Part shown: one piece after another, positions 1 to 6,799 of the stretch
Numbering within the stretch: position 1 is the stretch's first letter
How the letters are laid out: each line of letters starts with the position of its first letter
From: SIG459 sp045538735
GTDB lineage: Bacteria; Bacillota; Clostridia; Oscillospirales; Oscillospiraceae
Assembly: GCA_045538735.1 (NCBI GenBank)
Contig: JAZSRY010000020.1
Location: 1 to 29,219, forward strand
Length of the DNA: 29,219 nt
Reading direction: 5' to 3'
Notes under the pieces: model-generated
The model's database searches: none
What the model saw: only the letters and a program-made list of their open reading frames with translations
What the model was told of the DNA's origin: nothing
Translations under genes and position numbers: made by a program

Positions 1-532
1 TGCGCATCTGCAGGGTGTAGCCGCCCAGCAGGGAGAGCATGCGGTTGGGGCAACCGTGGCTGGGGGATACATTTTTGCCCTCGCCGTGCATATCGCTTTC
101 GCAGAGAACTGCCTCGGGGCCATAGGTGCGCTTCATGCGCAGAAGCTCATCGGCGCAGATCTGGGCAGCCTCGTCCCAGGAGATACGGACATAGCCGCTC
201 TTGCCGCGGTTCTGAGGATTGCGCTCACCCTTGGGGTCCCAGTCAACACGCTTGAGGGGATACTTCACGCGGTTGGGGGAGTAGACGCGGGATTTATAGC
301 CCAGACCGAAATGGGTGGTGGGAATTCTCTCGGGGGGAACAAAGGTGGAGCCACGGGCTTCCATAGTCCAGGGATTGCAGTTGGCCTTTGTATATTCGGC
401 ATCGTAATGATAGGGACGAATGCGGGTCATCTTGCCCTCGTTGCTGTCAACAACGCAGAGACCGCCGCTTTCGGGACCCATCAAGCTGAAGCTGACAACA
501 GCCTGATGTTCGGGGGTGAATTTATTGCTCAA
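1..532 (-). CDS. Molybdopterin oxidoreductase, transhydroxylase large-subunit-like (5' part)
   Basis: 177 codons are visible; the gene continues past the left edge. The start is a TTG at 532, eight bases after AAGGAGG. The N-terminus follows the layout I know from the large subunit of pyrogallol-phloroglucinol transhydroxylase (DMSO reductase family): PWTMEARG (54-61), GYKSRVYSP (78-86), then YPLKR..DPKGERNPQ.RG (91-110) and ISWDEA (117-122), which begins the usual MopB domain. There is no N-terminal CxxC-x3-C [4Fe-4S] motif and no twin-arginine signal. Both absences fit the cluster-free cytoplasmic transhydroxylase alpha subunit, which holds bis-MGD molybdenum and moves hydroxyl groups between phenols with a ferredoxin-like beta subunit. 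Family placement is fairly good; the substrate is inference, and the Mo ligand and C-terminal half lie outside the window. The partner subunit, if present, would be further left. Confidence 0.72.
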   Translation of the reverse strand, partial: MSNKFTPEHQAVVSFSLMGPESGGLCVVDSNEGKMTRIRPYHYDAEYTKANCNPWTMEARGSTFVPPERIPTTHFGLGYKSRVYSPNRVKYPLKRVDWDPKGERNPQNRGKSGYVRISWDEAAQICADELLRMKRTYGPEAVLCESDMHGEGKNVSPSHGCPNRMLSLLGGYTLQMR

Positions 533-556
533 TGCAGTTTCCTCCTTTTCGGATGG

Positions 557-580
557 ATACTTTTATTTTGTCAAAAGTAT
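557..580. repeat. Inverted repeat in the molybdoenzyme promoter
   Basis: ATACTTTT (557-564) and AAAAGTAT (573-580) are a perfect 8-bp inverted repeat with an 8-base spacer. It lies between the -10 box and the ribosome site of the molybdoenzyme gene and touches the -10. It could be an operator or a leader hairpin; no known motif is recognised. Confidence 0.45.
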
Positions 581-607
581 TATATCAGCAAAAACGGAAT
601 AAGGCAA
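579..607 (-). promoter_or_regulatory. Sigma-A-type promoter for the molybdoenzyme gene
   Basis: On the minus strand TTGCCT (607-602) is followed after exactly 17 bases by a perfect TATAAT (584-579). Transcription should begin near 572 and run leftward into the gene starting at 532. Confidence 0.7.
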
Positions 608-641
608 ATGGAATTATGCCCTTGAAAAGGCATATTGTGAC

Positions 642-1079
642 TTATTTGCCGGTGCTGCCGAAGCCGCCTGCACCTCTTTCCGTTTCGGGAAGGGTGTCGC
701 ACTCTTCAAACTCGATGTGGAGATAGGGCATAACAACAAGCTGGGCAATGCGCTCGCCGTGGCTGACGCTGCGGGGGCTGTCGCTGTCGTTGTGGAGGGC
801 AATTATATACTCGCCTCTGTAGTCGCTGTCGCATACGCCAACGCAGTTGGCGGGACGGAGACCTTCCTTGGTGGCAAGACCGCTGCGGGCGAATATGGCT
901 CCGAAATAGCCCTCGGGAACCGCCATGGAAAGTCCAGTGCCTATCTTGGCAGTGGTGTGGGGGGCAATCTCTACGTCTCCTTCGGGCAGGCAGGCATAGA
1001 GGTCATAGCCTGCGGCGTAGGCGGAGCCGGATGTGGGAATTCTGGCTTCCTCGCGAAGCTTCTTTATCTTGATAAGCAT
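642..1079 (-). CDS. dut: dUTP diphosphatase (trimeric dUTPase)
   Basis: 145 aa, the normal size of a homotrimeric dUTPase. It hydrolyses dUTP to dUMP and pyrophosphate, keeping uracil out of DNA and supplying dUMP for thymidylate synthesis. All five motifs are present: AGYDLYA (23-29), ARSGLA (64-69), GVCDSDYRGEY (81-91), GERIAQLV (108-115) and the glycine-rich P-loop-like tail RGAGGFGSTG (135-144) that closes over the active site. The catalytic Asp is in motif 3; the Cys at 83 stands where Ile is common and should be harmless. ATG at 1079 has AGGAGG seven bases upstream. It has its own promoter, back-to-back with the cysteine operon, and the next minus-strand gene starts from a separate promoter, so it looks monocistronic. 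Confidence 0.96.
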   Translation of the reverse strand: MLIKIKKLREEARIPTSGSAYAAGYDLYACLPEGDVEIAPHTTAKIGTGLSMAVPEGYFGAIFARSGLATKEGLRPANCVGVCDSDYRGEYIIALHNDSDSPRSVSHGERIAQLVVMPYLHIEFEECDTLPETERGAGGFGSTGK

Positions 1080-1114
1080 AGTGCGTCCTCCTGAACAGCT
1101 GATTTCCTGAATAT

Positions 1115-1143
1115 ATTTTATCTTAAAAATGCCAATAATTCAA
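1115..1143 (-). promoter_or_regulatory. Promoter for dut
   Basis: Minus strand TTGAAT (1143-1138), 17-base spacer, TAAAAT (1120-1115); transcription would start about 30 bases before the dut ATG. It is back-to-back with the cys T-box promoter only 19 bases away, so the two may compete. Confidence 0.6.
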
Positions 1144-1161
1144 GGGGAAGCCTCTTCCGCC

Positions 1162-1190
1162 TTGACACAGATGTGGGCAAATGTTAATAT
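1162..1190 (+). promoter_or_regulatory. Promoter of the cysE-cysS-coaX operon
   Basis: Perfect TTGACA (1162-1167), 17-base spacer, TAATAT (1185-1190). Transcription is expected near 1197, immediately before the T-box leader; control is probably by attenuation rather than at initiation. Confidence 0.8.
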
Positions 1191-1196
1191 ACTGAT

Positions 1197-1460
1197 GTTG
1201 TGAATATCATCAGGCAATGAAAGGGAAAAGTAGTGCCACAAAACCTTGCCACAGAGAGATGCCGCCATGGCTGGAAGCGGTGTTGACGAGGACGGTGCGA
1301 AAATGCGCCCCGGAGCCTTCGGAGGAGGAAATGCCTCTGCGTATCGGCTGCGATAAAGCTGCAAGCCGCGATTAAAGCCGCGGCGGAGTTAAAAGCGGGA
1401 GTGGAACCGCGCGAAGAGCTTATCGCGCCTCTCATGGAAAACCATGAGAGGCGTTTTTTG
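1197..1460 (+). ncRNA. T-box leader, tRNA-Cys specific
   Basis: Tandem-stem leader with the hallmarks of a T-box riboswitch. The AAAAGTAG start of stem I is near 1225, and the apical AGAGAG-GGCTG loops lie at about 1252-1285. The purine-rich specifier loop GAAAA is followed by TGC (1304-1306), a Cys codon. The antiterminator is visible: GGGAG (1397-1401), the 7-base bulge TGGAACC (1402-1408) and GCGCGA (1409-1414) pair with TCGCGC-CTCTC (1423-1433). TGGA in the bulge complements a tRNA 3' end UCCA, and tRNA-Cys carries U73, an independent match. The antiterminator 3' arm is shared with the terminator at 1426-1459, so the two folds exclude each other. Uncharged tRNA-Cys should turn on the downstream cysE and cysS. 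Exact 5' end is inferred from the promoter. Confidence 0.9.
1426..1459 (+). terminator. T-box regulated intrinsic terminator
   Basis: A perfect 12-bp stem (1426-1437 with 1442-1453), a loop of four A and six T. Its 5' arm overlaps the antiterminator 3' arm, the expected switch geometry. Confidence 0.92.
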
Positions 1461-1475
1461 TTTAGCCGGAGCTAT

Positions 1476-1628
1476 ATAATCCGCATCCGTTTATGAAACC
1501 ATATCCGTTGGCGTTGCTGCGTTATCGGCTTTTGAAGGGCACAAAGCCCGTCTGCAAGCCTCTGCCTTGCACCGCCTTAGTATATGGCTTCATAAATCTT
1601 CGACTTCGTTGGAGCGGATTCGGATTAT
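1476..1628. repeat. Palindromic element in the cysE leader
   Basis: Two nested pairs of long arms: ATAATCCGCATCCG (1476-1489) against 1615-1628, and TTTATGAAACCATAT (1490-1504) against 1582-1596, each with a single mismatch. An 18-base insertion (1597-1614) interrupts the right arm. The 77-base centre holds two more hairpins, GGGC-ACAAA-GCCC and TGCAAG/CTTGCA. It looks like a small mobile or REP/MITE-like element, or a long structured RNA. It carries no gene. It lies between the T-box terminator and cysE, a gap of about 250 bases with nothing else recognisable except the cysE ribosome site. Confidence 0.6.
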
Positions 1629-1708
1629 GCCGCTCAGGCTGTTTGGACAGAGAATAATTCGGTTTTGCCCTTCGCTTTTCAAATTTTTCCCAAGTCAGGG
1701 AGGACAGT

Positions 1709-2332
1709 ATGTTTTCAGAACTTAAAGAACTTATAGAAGCCTATAAGGCTCGCGACCCTGCTGCCCGAAGCAGTATGGAAATAATGCTTCTCTATCCTGG
1801 CATAAAAGCTGTGCGTGCCCACAGAAAGGCCCACTGGTGCTATACCCACGGCCACTTTTTCCTTGCACGATGGATAAGCCAAAGAACCCGCCGCCGCACG
1901 GGTATTGAAATCCACCCCGGCGCAACCATAGGAAAAAGACTGGTTATCGACCACGGCATGGGAATAGTGATAGGCGAGACCGCGGAAATCGGCGATGACT
2001 GCCTCATCTACCACGGTGTCACTCTGGGCGGTACCGGCAAGGATCACGGAAAGCGCCATCCCACCATCGGCAACAATGTGCTTATCGGCAACGGAGCCAA
2101 GATCCTCGGTCCCTTTACCGTGGGAGATAACAGCCGCATAGCCGCCAACAGCGTCGTCCTTACTGAAATACCTCCCAACTCCACCGCCGTTGGTGTTCCC
2201 GCAAGAGTTGTAAAACGCGACGGCGTGAAGATGAACTATGTTTCCGAGGTTGACGTTGTATCCGTCACCGACCCCATTGCTGCGGAGCTTGCCGCATTGC
2301 GCGAGCGCATAGAGCAGCTTGAAAGAGAATAA
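1709..2332 (+). CDS. cysE: Serine O-acetyltransferase
   Basis: 207 aa, the short form usual in Bacillota. It makes O-acetylserine from serine and acetyl-CoA, the carbon skeleton for cysteine. An N-terminal helical region (1-60) precedes left-handed beta-helix hexapeptide repeats (about 64-165). Active-site residues known from E. coli CysE are present: Asp81-His82 in IDHGMGIVIGETA and His117 in GKRHPTIG, plus the GGTGK loop (107-111) for acetyl-CoA. The tail (172-207) is longer than the core needs and ends in a charged helix. ATG at 1709 follows AGGGAGG. It is the first gene after the Cys T-box, with cysS 18 bases downstream, so cysteine synthesis and tRNA-Cys charging respond to the same signal. 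Confidence 0.96.
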   Translation: MFSELKELIEAYKARDPAARSSMEIMLLYPGIKAVRAHRKAHWCYTHGHFFLARWISQRTRRRTGIEIHPGATIGKRLVIDHGMGIVIGETAEIGDDCLIYHGVTLGGTGKDHGKRHPTIGNNVLIGNGAKILGPFTVGDNSRIAANSVVLTEIPPNSTAVGVPARVVKRDGVKMNYVSEVDVVSVTDPIAAELAALRERIEQLERE

Positions 2333-2350
2333 TCCAAAGGAGAAATATAT

Positions 2351-3805
2351 ATGCAGATTTATAATTCCGCCACCAGACAGCGCGAGGAATTCGTGCCCAA
2401 TAATCCCGACATCGTTAAGATGTATACCTGCGGCCCCACCGTGTATCACTTTGCCCATATCGGCAACCTTCGCAGCTATATCATGGAAGATATACTTGAA
2501 AAATATCTCCGCTTCGCCGGCTATAATGTGAAGCGCGTTATGAACATCACCGATGTTGGCCATCTCACCAGCGATGCCGACGAGGGCGAGGATAAGATGC
2601 TCAAGGGCGCAAAGCGCGAGAATAAGACCGTTATGGATATAGCCAAGTTCTATACCGACGCCTTCTTCTCTGACTGCGAAAAGCTGAATATCAAGCGACC
2701 CGATGTTGTTGAGCCCGCAACTGCCTGCATTGACGAGTATATCAAAATAATCGAGAAGCTTATGGATACCGGCTATGCCTATTTTGCCGGCGGCAATGTC
2801 TATTTCGATACCTCCAAAATGGAGAAGTATTATATTTTCAATGACTTCAATGCCGAAGACCTTGCGGAAGGCGTCCGCGAAGGCGTTGAAGCAGACTCCA
2901 ATAAGCGCAATAAGAATGACTTCGTTCTCTGGTTCACCAAGTCCAAGTTCGAGGATCAGGCTCTTAAATGGGATTCACCCTGGGGCGTGGGATATCCCGG
3001 CTGGCACATTGAGTGCAGCGGCATTTCTATGAAGCATCTTGGTGAGGATCTGGATATCCACTGCGGCGGCATAGATAACGCCTTCCCCCACCACACCAAC
3101 GAAATTGCCCAGTCTGAGGCATATTTGGGACATAAATGGTGCAATTATTGGATGCACGTCCTCCACTTGAACACCAATTCCGGAAAAATGAGCAAGTCCA
3201 GCGGCGAGTTCCTCACCGTCTCCCTCCTTGAGGAAAAGGGCTATGACCCCCTGGCTTACCGCCTCTTCTGCCTCCAGAGCCATTACCGCAAGAGCCTTGT
3301 GTTCAGCTGGGAAAATCTTGATAACGCCGTTGTCACCTATAATAAGCTTATAGGCAAGATTGCTGCTCTGAAGGATGAGGGCGAGGTTGAAGAAGCCGCA
3401 TTCACTGCCCTGAAGGAAAAGTTCTCCGCAGCGCTGGATAACGACCTGAACACCTCCCTTGCTGTTACCGCCATTTATGACGTGCTGAAGGCAAAGACCA
3501 CCGACGCAACCAAGCTTGCAGCCCTTGCAAAGTTTGACGAAGTTCTGGGTCTTGACCTTATTAAGAAGGCTGCCGCCAAGCGCGATGCCGATGCAAAGGC
3601 AAAGGCTGCCGCCGCAAATGTTGCCTTCGCAGTTATCAGCGAGGACGGCGAAGAGGATAAGGCTGTTGAGGCTCTCATCCTTGCCCGCCGCGACGCAAAA
3701 AAGGCAAAGAATTTTGCCGAGGCTGACCGCATCCGCGATGAGCTGAAGGCAATGGGTATAGAACTCACCGATATTCCCAACGGAGCAAAGTGGAAGAGAA
3801 TATAA
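2351..3805 (+). CDS. cysS: Cysteinyl-tRNA synthetase
   Basis: 484 aa class I aminoacyl-tRNA synthetase that charges tRNA-Cys in the cytoplasm. Visible signatures: zinc ligand Cys27 in MYTCGPTVY, the HIGN form of the HIGH motif at 36-39, GWHIECS and DIHCGGIDNAFPHH in the zinc/cysteine pocket, and KMSKS at 279-283. The C-terminal helical anticodon region (about 340-484) is rich in Ala and Lys, and ends with the conserved RDAKKAKNFAEADRIR-type segment and the DIPNGAKW tail. ATG at 2351 has AAAGGAG upstream. It lies between cysE and coaX, with 18- and 24-base gaps, and is the classic target of the Cys T-box upstream. Confidence 0.98.
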   Translation: MQIYNSATRQREEFVPNNPDIVKMYTCGPTVYHFAHIGNLRSYIMEDILEKYLRFAGYNVKRVMNITDVGHLTSDADEGEDKMLKGAKRENKTVMDIAKFYTDAFFSDCEKLNIKRPDVVEPATACIDEYIKIIEKLMDTGYAYFAGGNVYFDTSKMEKYYIFNDFNAEDLAEGVREGVEADSNKRNKNDFVLWFTKSKFEDQALKWDSPWGVGYPGWHIECSGISMKHLGEDLDIHCGGIDNAFPHHTNEIAQSEAYLGHKWCNYWMHVLHLNTNSGKMSKSSGEFLTVSLLEEKGYDPLAYRLFCLQSHYRKSLVFSWENLDNAVVTYNKLIGKIAALKDEGEVEEAAFTALKEKFSAALDNDLNTSLAVTAIYDVLKAKTTDATKLAALAKFDEVLGLDLIKKAAAKRDADAKAKAAAANVAFAVISEDGEEDKAVEALILARRDAKKAKNFAEADRIRDELKAMGIELTDIPNGAKWKRI

Positions 3806-3829
3806 ATAATACCGACAGGAGTGGAGAAA

Positions 3830-4606
3830 ATGCTTCTTGCTGTTGATATTGGAAATACAAATATAGTCCTGGGCGGTTTTGAGGGGGAGGAAATTGCCTT
3901 CCGCACCCGACTGAGCACCAGCCTTGACAAGGGAGAGGCGGAGTATGCCGTCCTCATCAAGAATCTTCTTGATATTTACGGTGTGGAGCTTTCCAGCGTT
4001 GAAGGCTGCATTATCTCCAGCGTTGTGCCGCCCCTCAACAATGTTATGAAGAGTGTTCTTAAGCTCCTCACGGGTAAAATGCCTCTTATTGTAGGTCCCG
4101 GTGTAAAAACGGGTCTCAATGTCACGGGCGGAGACGCAAAGAGCCTGGGTGCCGACCTTGTTGTGGCTGCCGTTGCAGCTATTGCCAAGTATCCCAAGCC
4201 TATGATCGTCATTGATATGGGTACAGCAACAACCCTTTCCGTCATTGACGAAAAGGGCGCATTTCGGGGAGGAGTCATTTGCCCCGGTGTGATGATGAGC
4301 TACGATGCTCTTTCCCGCCGCACCGCCCAGCTGCCCCGAATTTCCTTCGATGAGCCTAAGCAGGTTATAAATCTGAATACTGCCGAGAGTATGCAGGCGG
4401 GACTTATATATGGCTCCGCCGCAATGATTGACGGACTTGTGGACCGCATAAGCGCCGAGATGGGATGCAGCCCAACTCTGGTTGCAACAGGCGGCGTAAG
4501 CGAGGGAATAATTCCAAAGTGCCGCCACGAAATAACCGTGGACAGCGACCTTCTGCTGGACGGTCTTAGGATAATCTACGAGAAAAACAGAAAACAGAAG
4601 AAATAA
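3830..4606 (+). CDS. coaX: Type III pantothenate kinase
   Basis: 258 aa. Phosphorylates pantothenate, the first step of coenzyme A synthesis; the next step adds cysteine to 4'-phosphopantothenate, which may explain its place in a cysteine operon. ASKHA-fold motifs are present: DIGNTN (6-11) for phosphate binding, the GPGVKTGLN segment (about 90-98), GADLVV around 107 (GADR in many homologues, GADL in others), DMGTATT (129-135) and GGVICPG. I place the start at ATG 3830, eight bases after AGGAG; the in-frame GTG at 3821 overlaps that ribosome site and is unlikely. It is the last gene before a strong terminator. Confidence 0.94.
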   Translation: MLLAVDIGNTNIVLGGFEGEEIAFRTRLSTSLDKGEAEYAVLIKNLLDIYGVELSSVEGCIISSVVPPLNNVMKSVLKLLTGKMPLIVGPGVKTGLNVTGGDAKSLGADLVVAAVAAIAKYPKPMIVIDMGTATTLSVIDEKGAFRGGVICPGVMMSYDALSRRTAQLPRISFDEPKQVINLNTAESMQAGLIYGSAAMIDGLVDRISAEMGCSPTLVATGGVSEGIIPKCRHEITVDSDLLLDGLRIIYEKNRKQKK

Positions 4607-4645
4607 ATAAAAAAGACCTCCGTAGGAGGTCTTTTTTATTTATTT
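4601..4645. terminator. Bidirectional terminator between coaX and the zinc-ribbon gene
   Basis: A perfect 21-bp inverted repeat (4601-4621 with 4625-4645) and a 3-base loop. Its core is AAAAAAGACCTCC with the T-run of each strand on either side, so it can stop transcripts from both directions. It overlaps both stop codons. Confidence 0.95.
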
Positions 4646-5160
4646 TATTCTTCGTTTACTGTGATTGCATTTCCGCAGGCGCTGCAAAAGCGGCTGTTGG
4701 GAAGAAGCTCAAAGCCGCAGTTGGGGCAATATTTATAGATGTCGCTTTCAACGCTGCTTTCCTCAATTATGGGTTTAGCCGGATTAAGCTCGTCGAGAGA
4801 GGGCAGGGGCGCGGCTTCTGCGGCGGGAGGAGACACAGTGGCGTCTTTTGCTTCTTCATCAACTGCTGCAAAGCGTCCTCTTTTATCAAGAATTTTCACG
4901 CCGACGGCGGAGAACGCAAGGGTCCACAAAATATAAGGACCGGTGTTTGCAACCTCGCCGTTTAAGGCGGTGAACAGTATAAACACTACGAAGTTGAAAA
5001 TGTAGCAGTAGACCCTGTAGCGTCTATTTGCGATGGGGCTTTTTCTCGCGGACGCGAAAATGAGGGGGAATGCGCAATATGCGGCAAGGGTTATAAGCAG
5101 TGAGATGATGAGAATGGGCACGTATACCGCAGGTCCAAGCTTGAAAAGCTCATATGTCAT
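4645..5160 (-). CDS. Membrane protein with C-terminal zinc ribbon
   Basis: 171 aa from ATG 5160, just five bases after the upstream stop; a longer form from TTG 5199 would overlap the upstream gene and has no ribosome site. About three transmembrane segments occupy the first 100 residues (YVPILIISLLITLAAY; YIFNFVVFILF; ILWTLAFSAVGV). An acidic, proline/alanine-rich linker follows, then a C-terminal zinc ribbon with Cys145/148 and Cys159/162 (CPNCG and CSACG). I do not recognise a named family. The preceding gene ends in the same kind of ribbon, so the two probably work together at the membrane with the ribbons inside the cell. Its ribosome site is weak (GGTGAG at the upstream stop), pointing to translational coupling. 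Confidence 0.75.
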   Translation of the reverse strand: MTYELFKLGPAVYVPILIISLLITLAAYCAFPLIFASARKSPIANRRYRVYCYIFNFVVFILFTALNGEVANTGPYILWTLAFSAVGVKILDKRGRFAAVDEEAKDATVSPPAAEAAPLPSLDELNPAKPIIEESSVESDIYKYCPNCGFELLPNSRFCSACGNAITVNEE

Positions 5161-5165
5161 TTTTC

Positions 5166-6767
5166 TCACCGTCCTATCTTCGTTCCGCACTTGCTGCAAT
5201 ATGCAGTATCTTCAGCAAGCTTATTGCCGCACATGTGGCAGTATTGCAGGCGGGAGCTGTTAGCGGGGAAATCGGACTGCAAAGGAACTTCGTATACCTT
5301 TTCGATGGTGGGGTCTTCAATTGCGAAAATAACTGCATCGATAGGTGTGGTCTTCTCTTTGGCTTTGCCGCACTTAAGAATTGCATAGTTGACCGCGATC
5401 ATGACAATAAGGACTGCGGCCAGAAGCCAGAATATGCCAATTGTCAGAAGGGCTATAAAAGCAGGTATAGCGGCAAAGCACAGACCGTAAATCAGGGCGA
5501 CAATTCTTGCCCTCTTTTTGCTCAGAGGTTTTTTCCTGATTGCAAAGCGATAAATGATGATGGGCAGAGGATAGATGGCGGGGGTCAGAAGGAGAACTGC
5601 CAGAACGATTAAGCCTATGAGCAGATACTTGGCTTCGGTATCGGCTTCGCTTATATCGAACTGGGGATATTCGCAGCTGCCTACAAGCTGGACAAAATCA
5701 TCATAATAGGCGCTGTCGCTGCCACCATAAAATTGGAACATATATAAAATTCCATTTTCACAGCGCAGCAAAAATGTTATTTTTGATGTTAAATCGAGGC
5801 CATATACGGAATCAGTAAAGTTTAATTCGGCAAAATAATATTCCTTATCACCTAAGTTGTAAAGGAAAACATCGCTTTCGTCGCATAAGCACATTTCAGC
5901 TACCAACTCTTTAGAAATGAGATCATTTCCAAACATATCTCTTGAGACAAGGCCTTTGCGGAAGTCAGTTTCGGACTCGTAGATATCCTCGCTTGCAAAA
6001 ATTATAATAGAGCCGTCTGAAAAGGTAGATACGAATTTTGTATCAATATACTCAGAATCCTCGCTTACTTCTTCTTCAATCCAGTTGGCAGGAACAGTGA
6101 AGCGCAGTCCGCTTTCCTCATCTGTGTATATAAAGGCAGGAGATTCTGAAGCAGGAGCGCCTGAAAGAGGGCTATAATCAAAAACCGCACTGTCAACAAT
6201 TTCTTTGGCAAGGGCTTCTTCTGAGGAGCCTATCTGCCCTGAATAGGAGTGAAGGGTGAAATTTATTGTCGATCCATTGAGAATTGTGGTGTGCATCAGA
6301 CTATAGACTTTCTCGGCATTCATATACTGGGATATGTACATCTTCAGGAATTTTATCTGATCGTGTTTATAGATGTCTGATTTTATAAACGTAACATCCA
6401 TGCTTTCAAAATCTTCTCGCATTGAATTCGCCAGGGATTTTATCAAATCGTCATTGAGAAGATTAAGATCATTGAAGGGAGATTCGACTGATGTGATTAT
6501 AAATTCATATTGTTTGGCATTATCCCATGCGTAAATATAGACATTGTTTTCAAATATGCTGTCCAAATCCTCCTGTGTCATGCCATATTTGCGTGCATTG
6601 GCATCGCTGGGTTTTGTATCCCGCGTGAAAACATCGAATCCTTCTGGGATGGAAATACTCATGTCAAGCTCTTCAAGGTAATAGCTTGTTCCGTCGGCAA
6701 AGGAGGGAATGGATAAGAGCGCGAGAAATAGACATAATGCCAAAATCAAAGTTCCAAAGCGTTTCAT
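5166..6767 (-). CDS. Exported-domain membrane protein with cytoplasmic zinc ribbon
   Basis: 533 aa. A signal peptide (1-24, ending SFADG) leads to an extracytoplasmic region of about 350 residues. This region looks like two related modules, each opening with a 'simple-protein' pattern: DMSISIPEGFDVFTRD near 35-50 and SGLRFTVPANWIEEE near 220. Three or four membrane helices (about 385-470) follow, and a zinc ribbon closes the protein with Cys510/513 and Cys524/527. No enzyme motif is visible and I cannot name a family. The architecture, outside sensing or binding domain plus inside ribbon, suggests an envelope-associated role, but that is inference. ATG at 6767 has AAGGGG upstream. It is 32 bases after the acetyltransferase gene and is probably co-transcribed with it and the 4645-5160 gene. 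It is AT-richer than the neighbouring housekeeping genes. Confidence 0.75.
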   Translation of the reverse strand: MKRFGTLILALCLFLALLSIPSFADGTSYYLEELDMSISIPEGFDVFTRDTKPSDANARKYGMTQEDLDSIFENNVYIYAWDNAKQYEFIITSVESPFNDLNLLNDDLIKSLANSMREDFESMDVTFIKSDIYKHDQIKFLKMYISQYMNAEKVYSLMHTTILNGSTINFTLHSYSGQIGSSEEALAKEIVDSAVFDYSPLSGAPASESPAFIYTDEESGLRFTVPANWIEEEVSEDSEYIDTKFVSTFSDGSIIIFASEDIYESETDFRKGLVSRDMFGNDLISKELVAEMCLCDESDVFLYNLGDKEYYFAELNFTDSVYGLDLTSKITFLLRCENGILYMFQFYGGSDSAYYDDFVQLVGSCEYPQFDISEADTEAKYLLIGLIVLAVLLLTPAIYPLPIIIYRFAIRKKPLSKKRARIVALIYGLCFAAIPAFIALLTIGIFWLLAAVLIVMIAVNYAILKCGKAKEKTTPIDAVIFAIEDPTIEKVYEVPLQSDFPANSSRLQYCHMCGNKLAEDTAYCSKCGTKIGR

Positions 6768-6799
6768 ATCTCTAAAACCCCTTTCTCTCGGATGCGCGT

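Noticed and set aside
614..641. Short hairpin ATGCC/GGCAT after dut as a terminator
   Set aside because: The stem is only 5-6 bp and no T-run follows on the minus strand.
2975..4528. Long open frame on the minus strand opposite cysS and coaX (over 500 codons)
   Set aside because: It lies fully antisense to two well-identified genes, has no ribosome site and its translation resembles no protein; it arises from the codon bias of the real genes. The same holds for long frames opposite cysE, recA, prmC, rimO and the second MATE gene.
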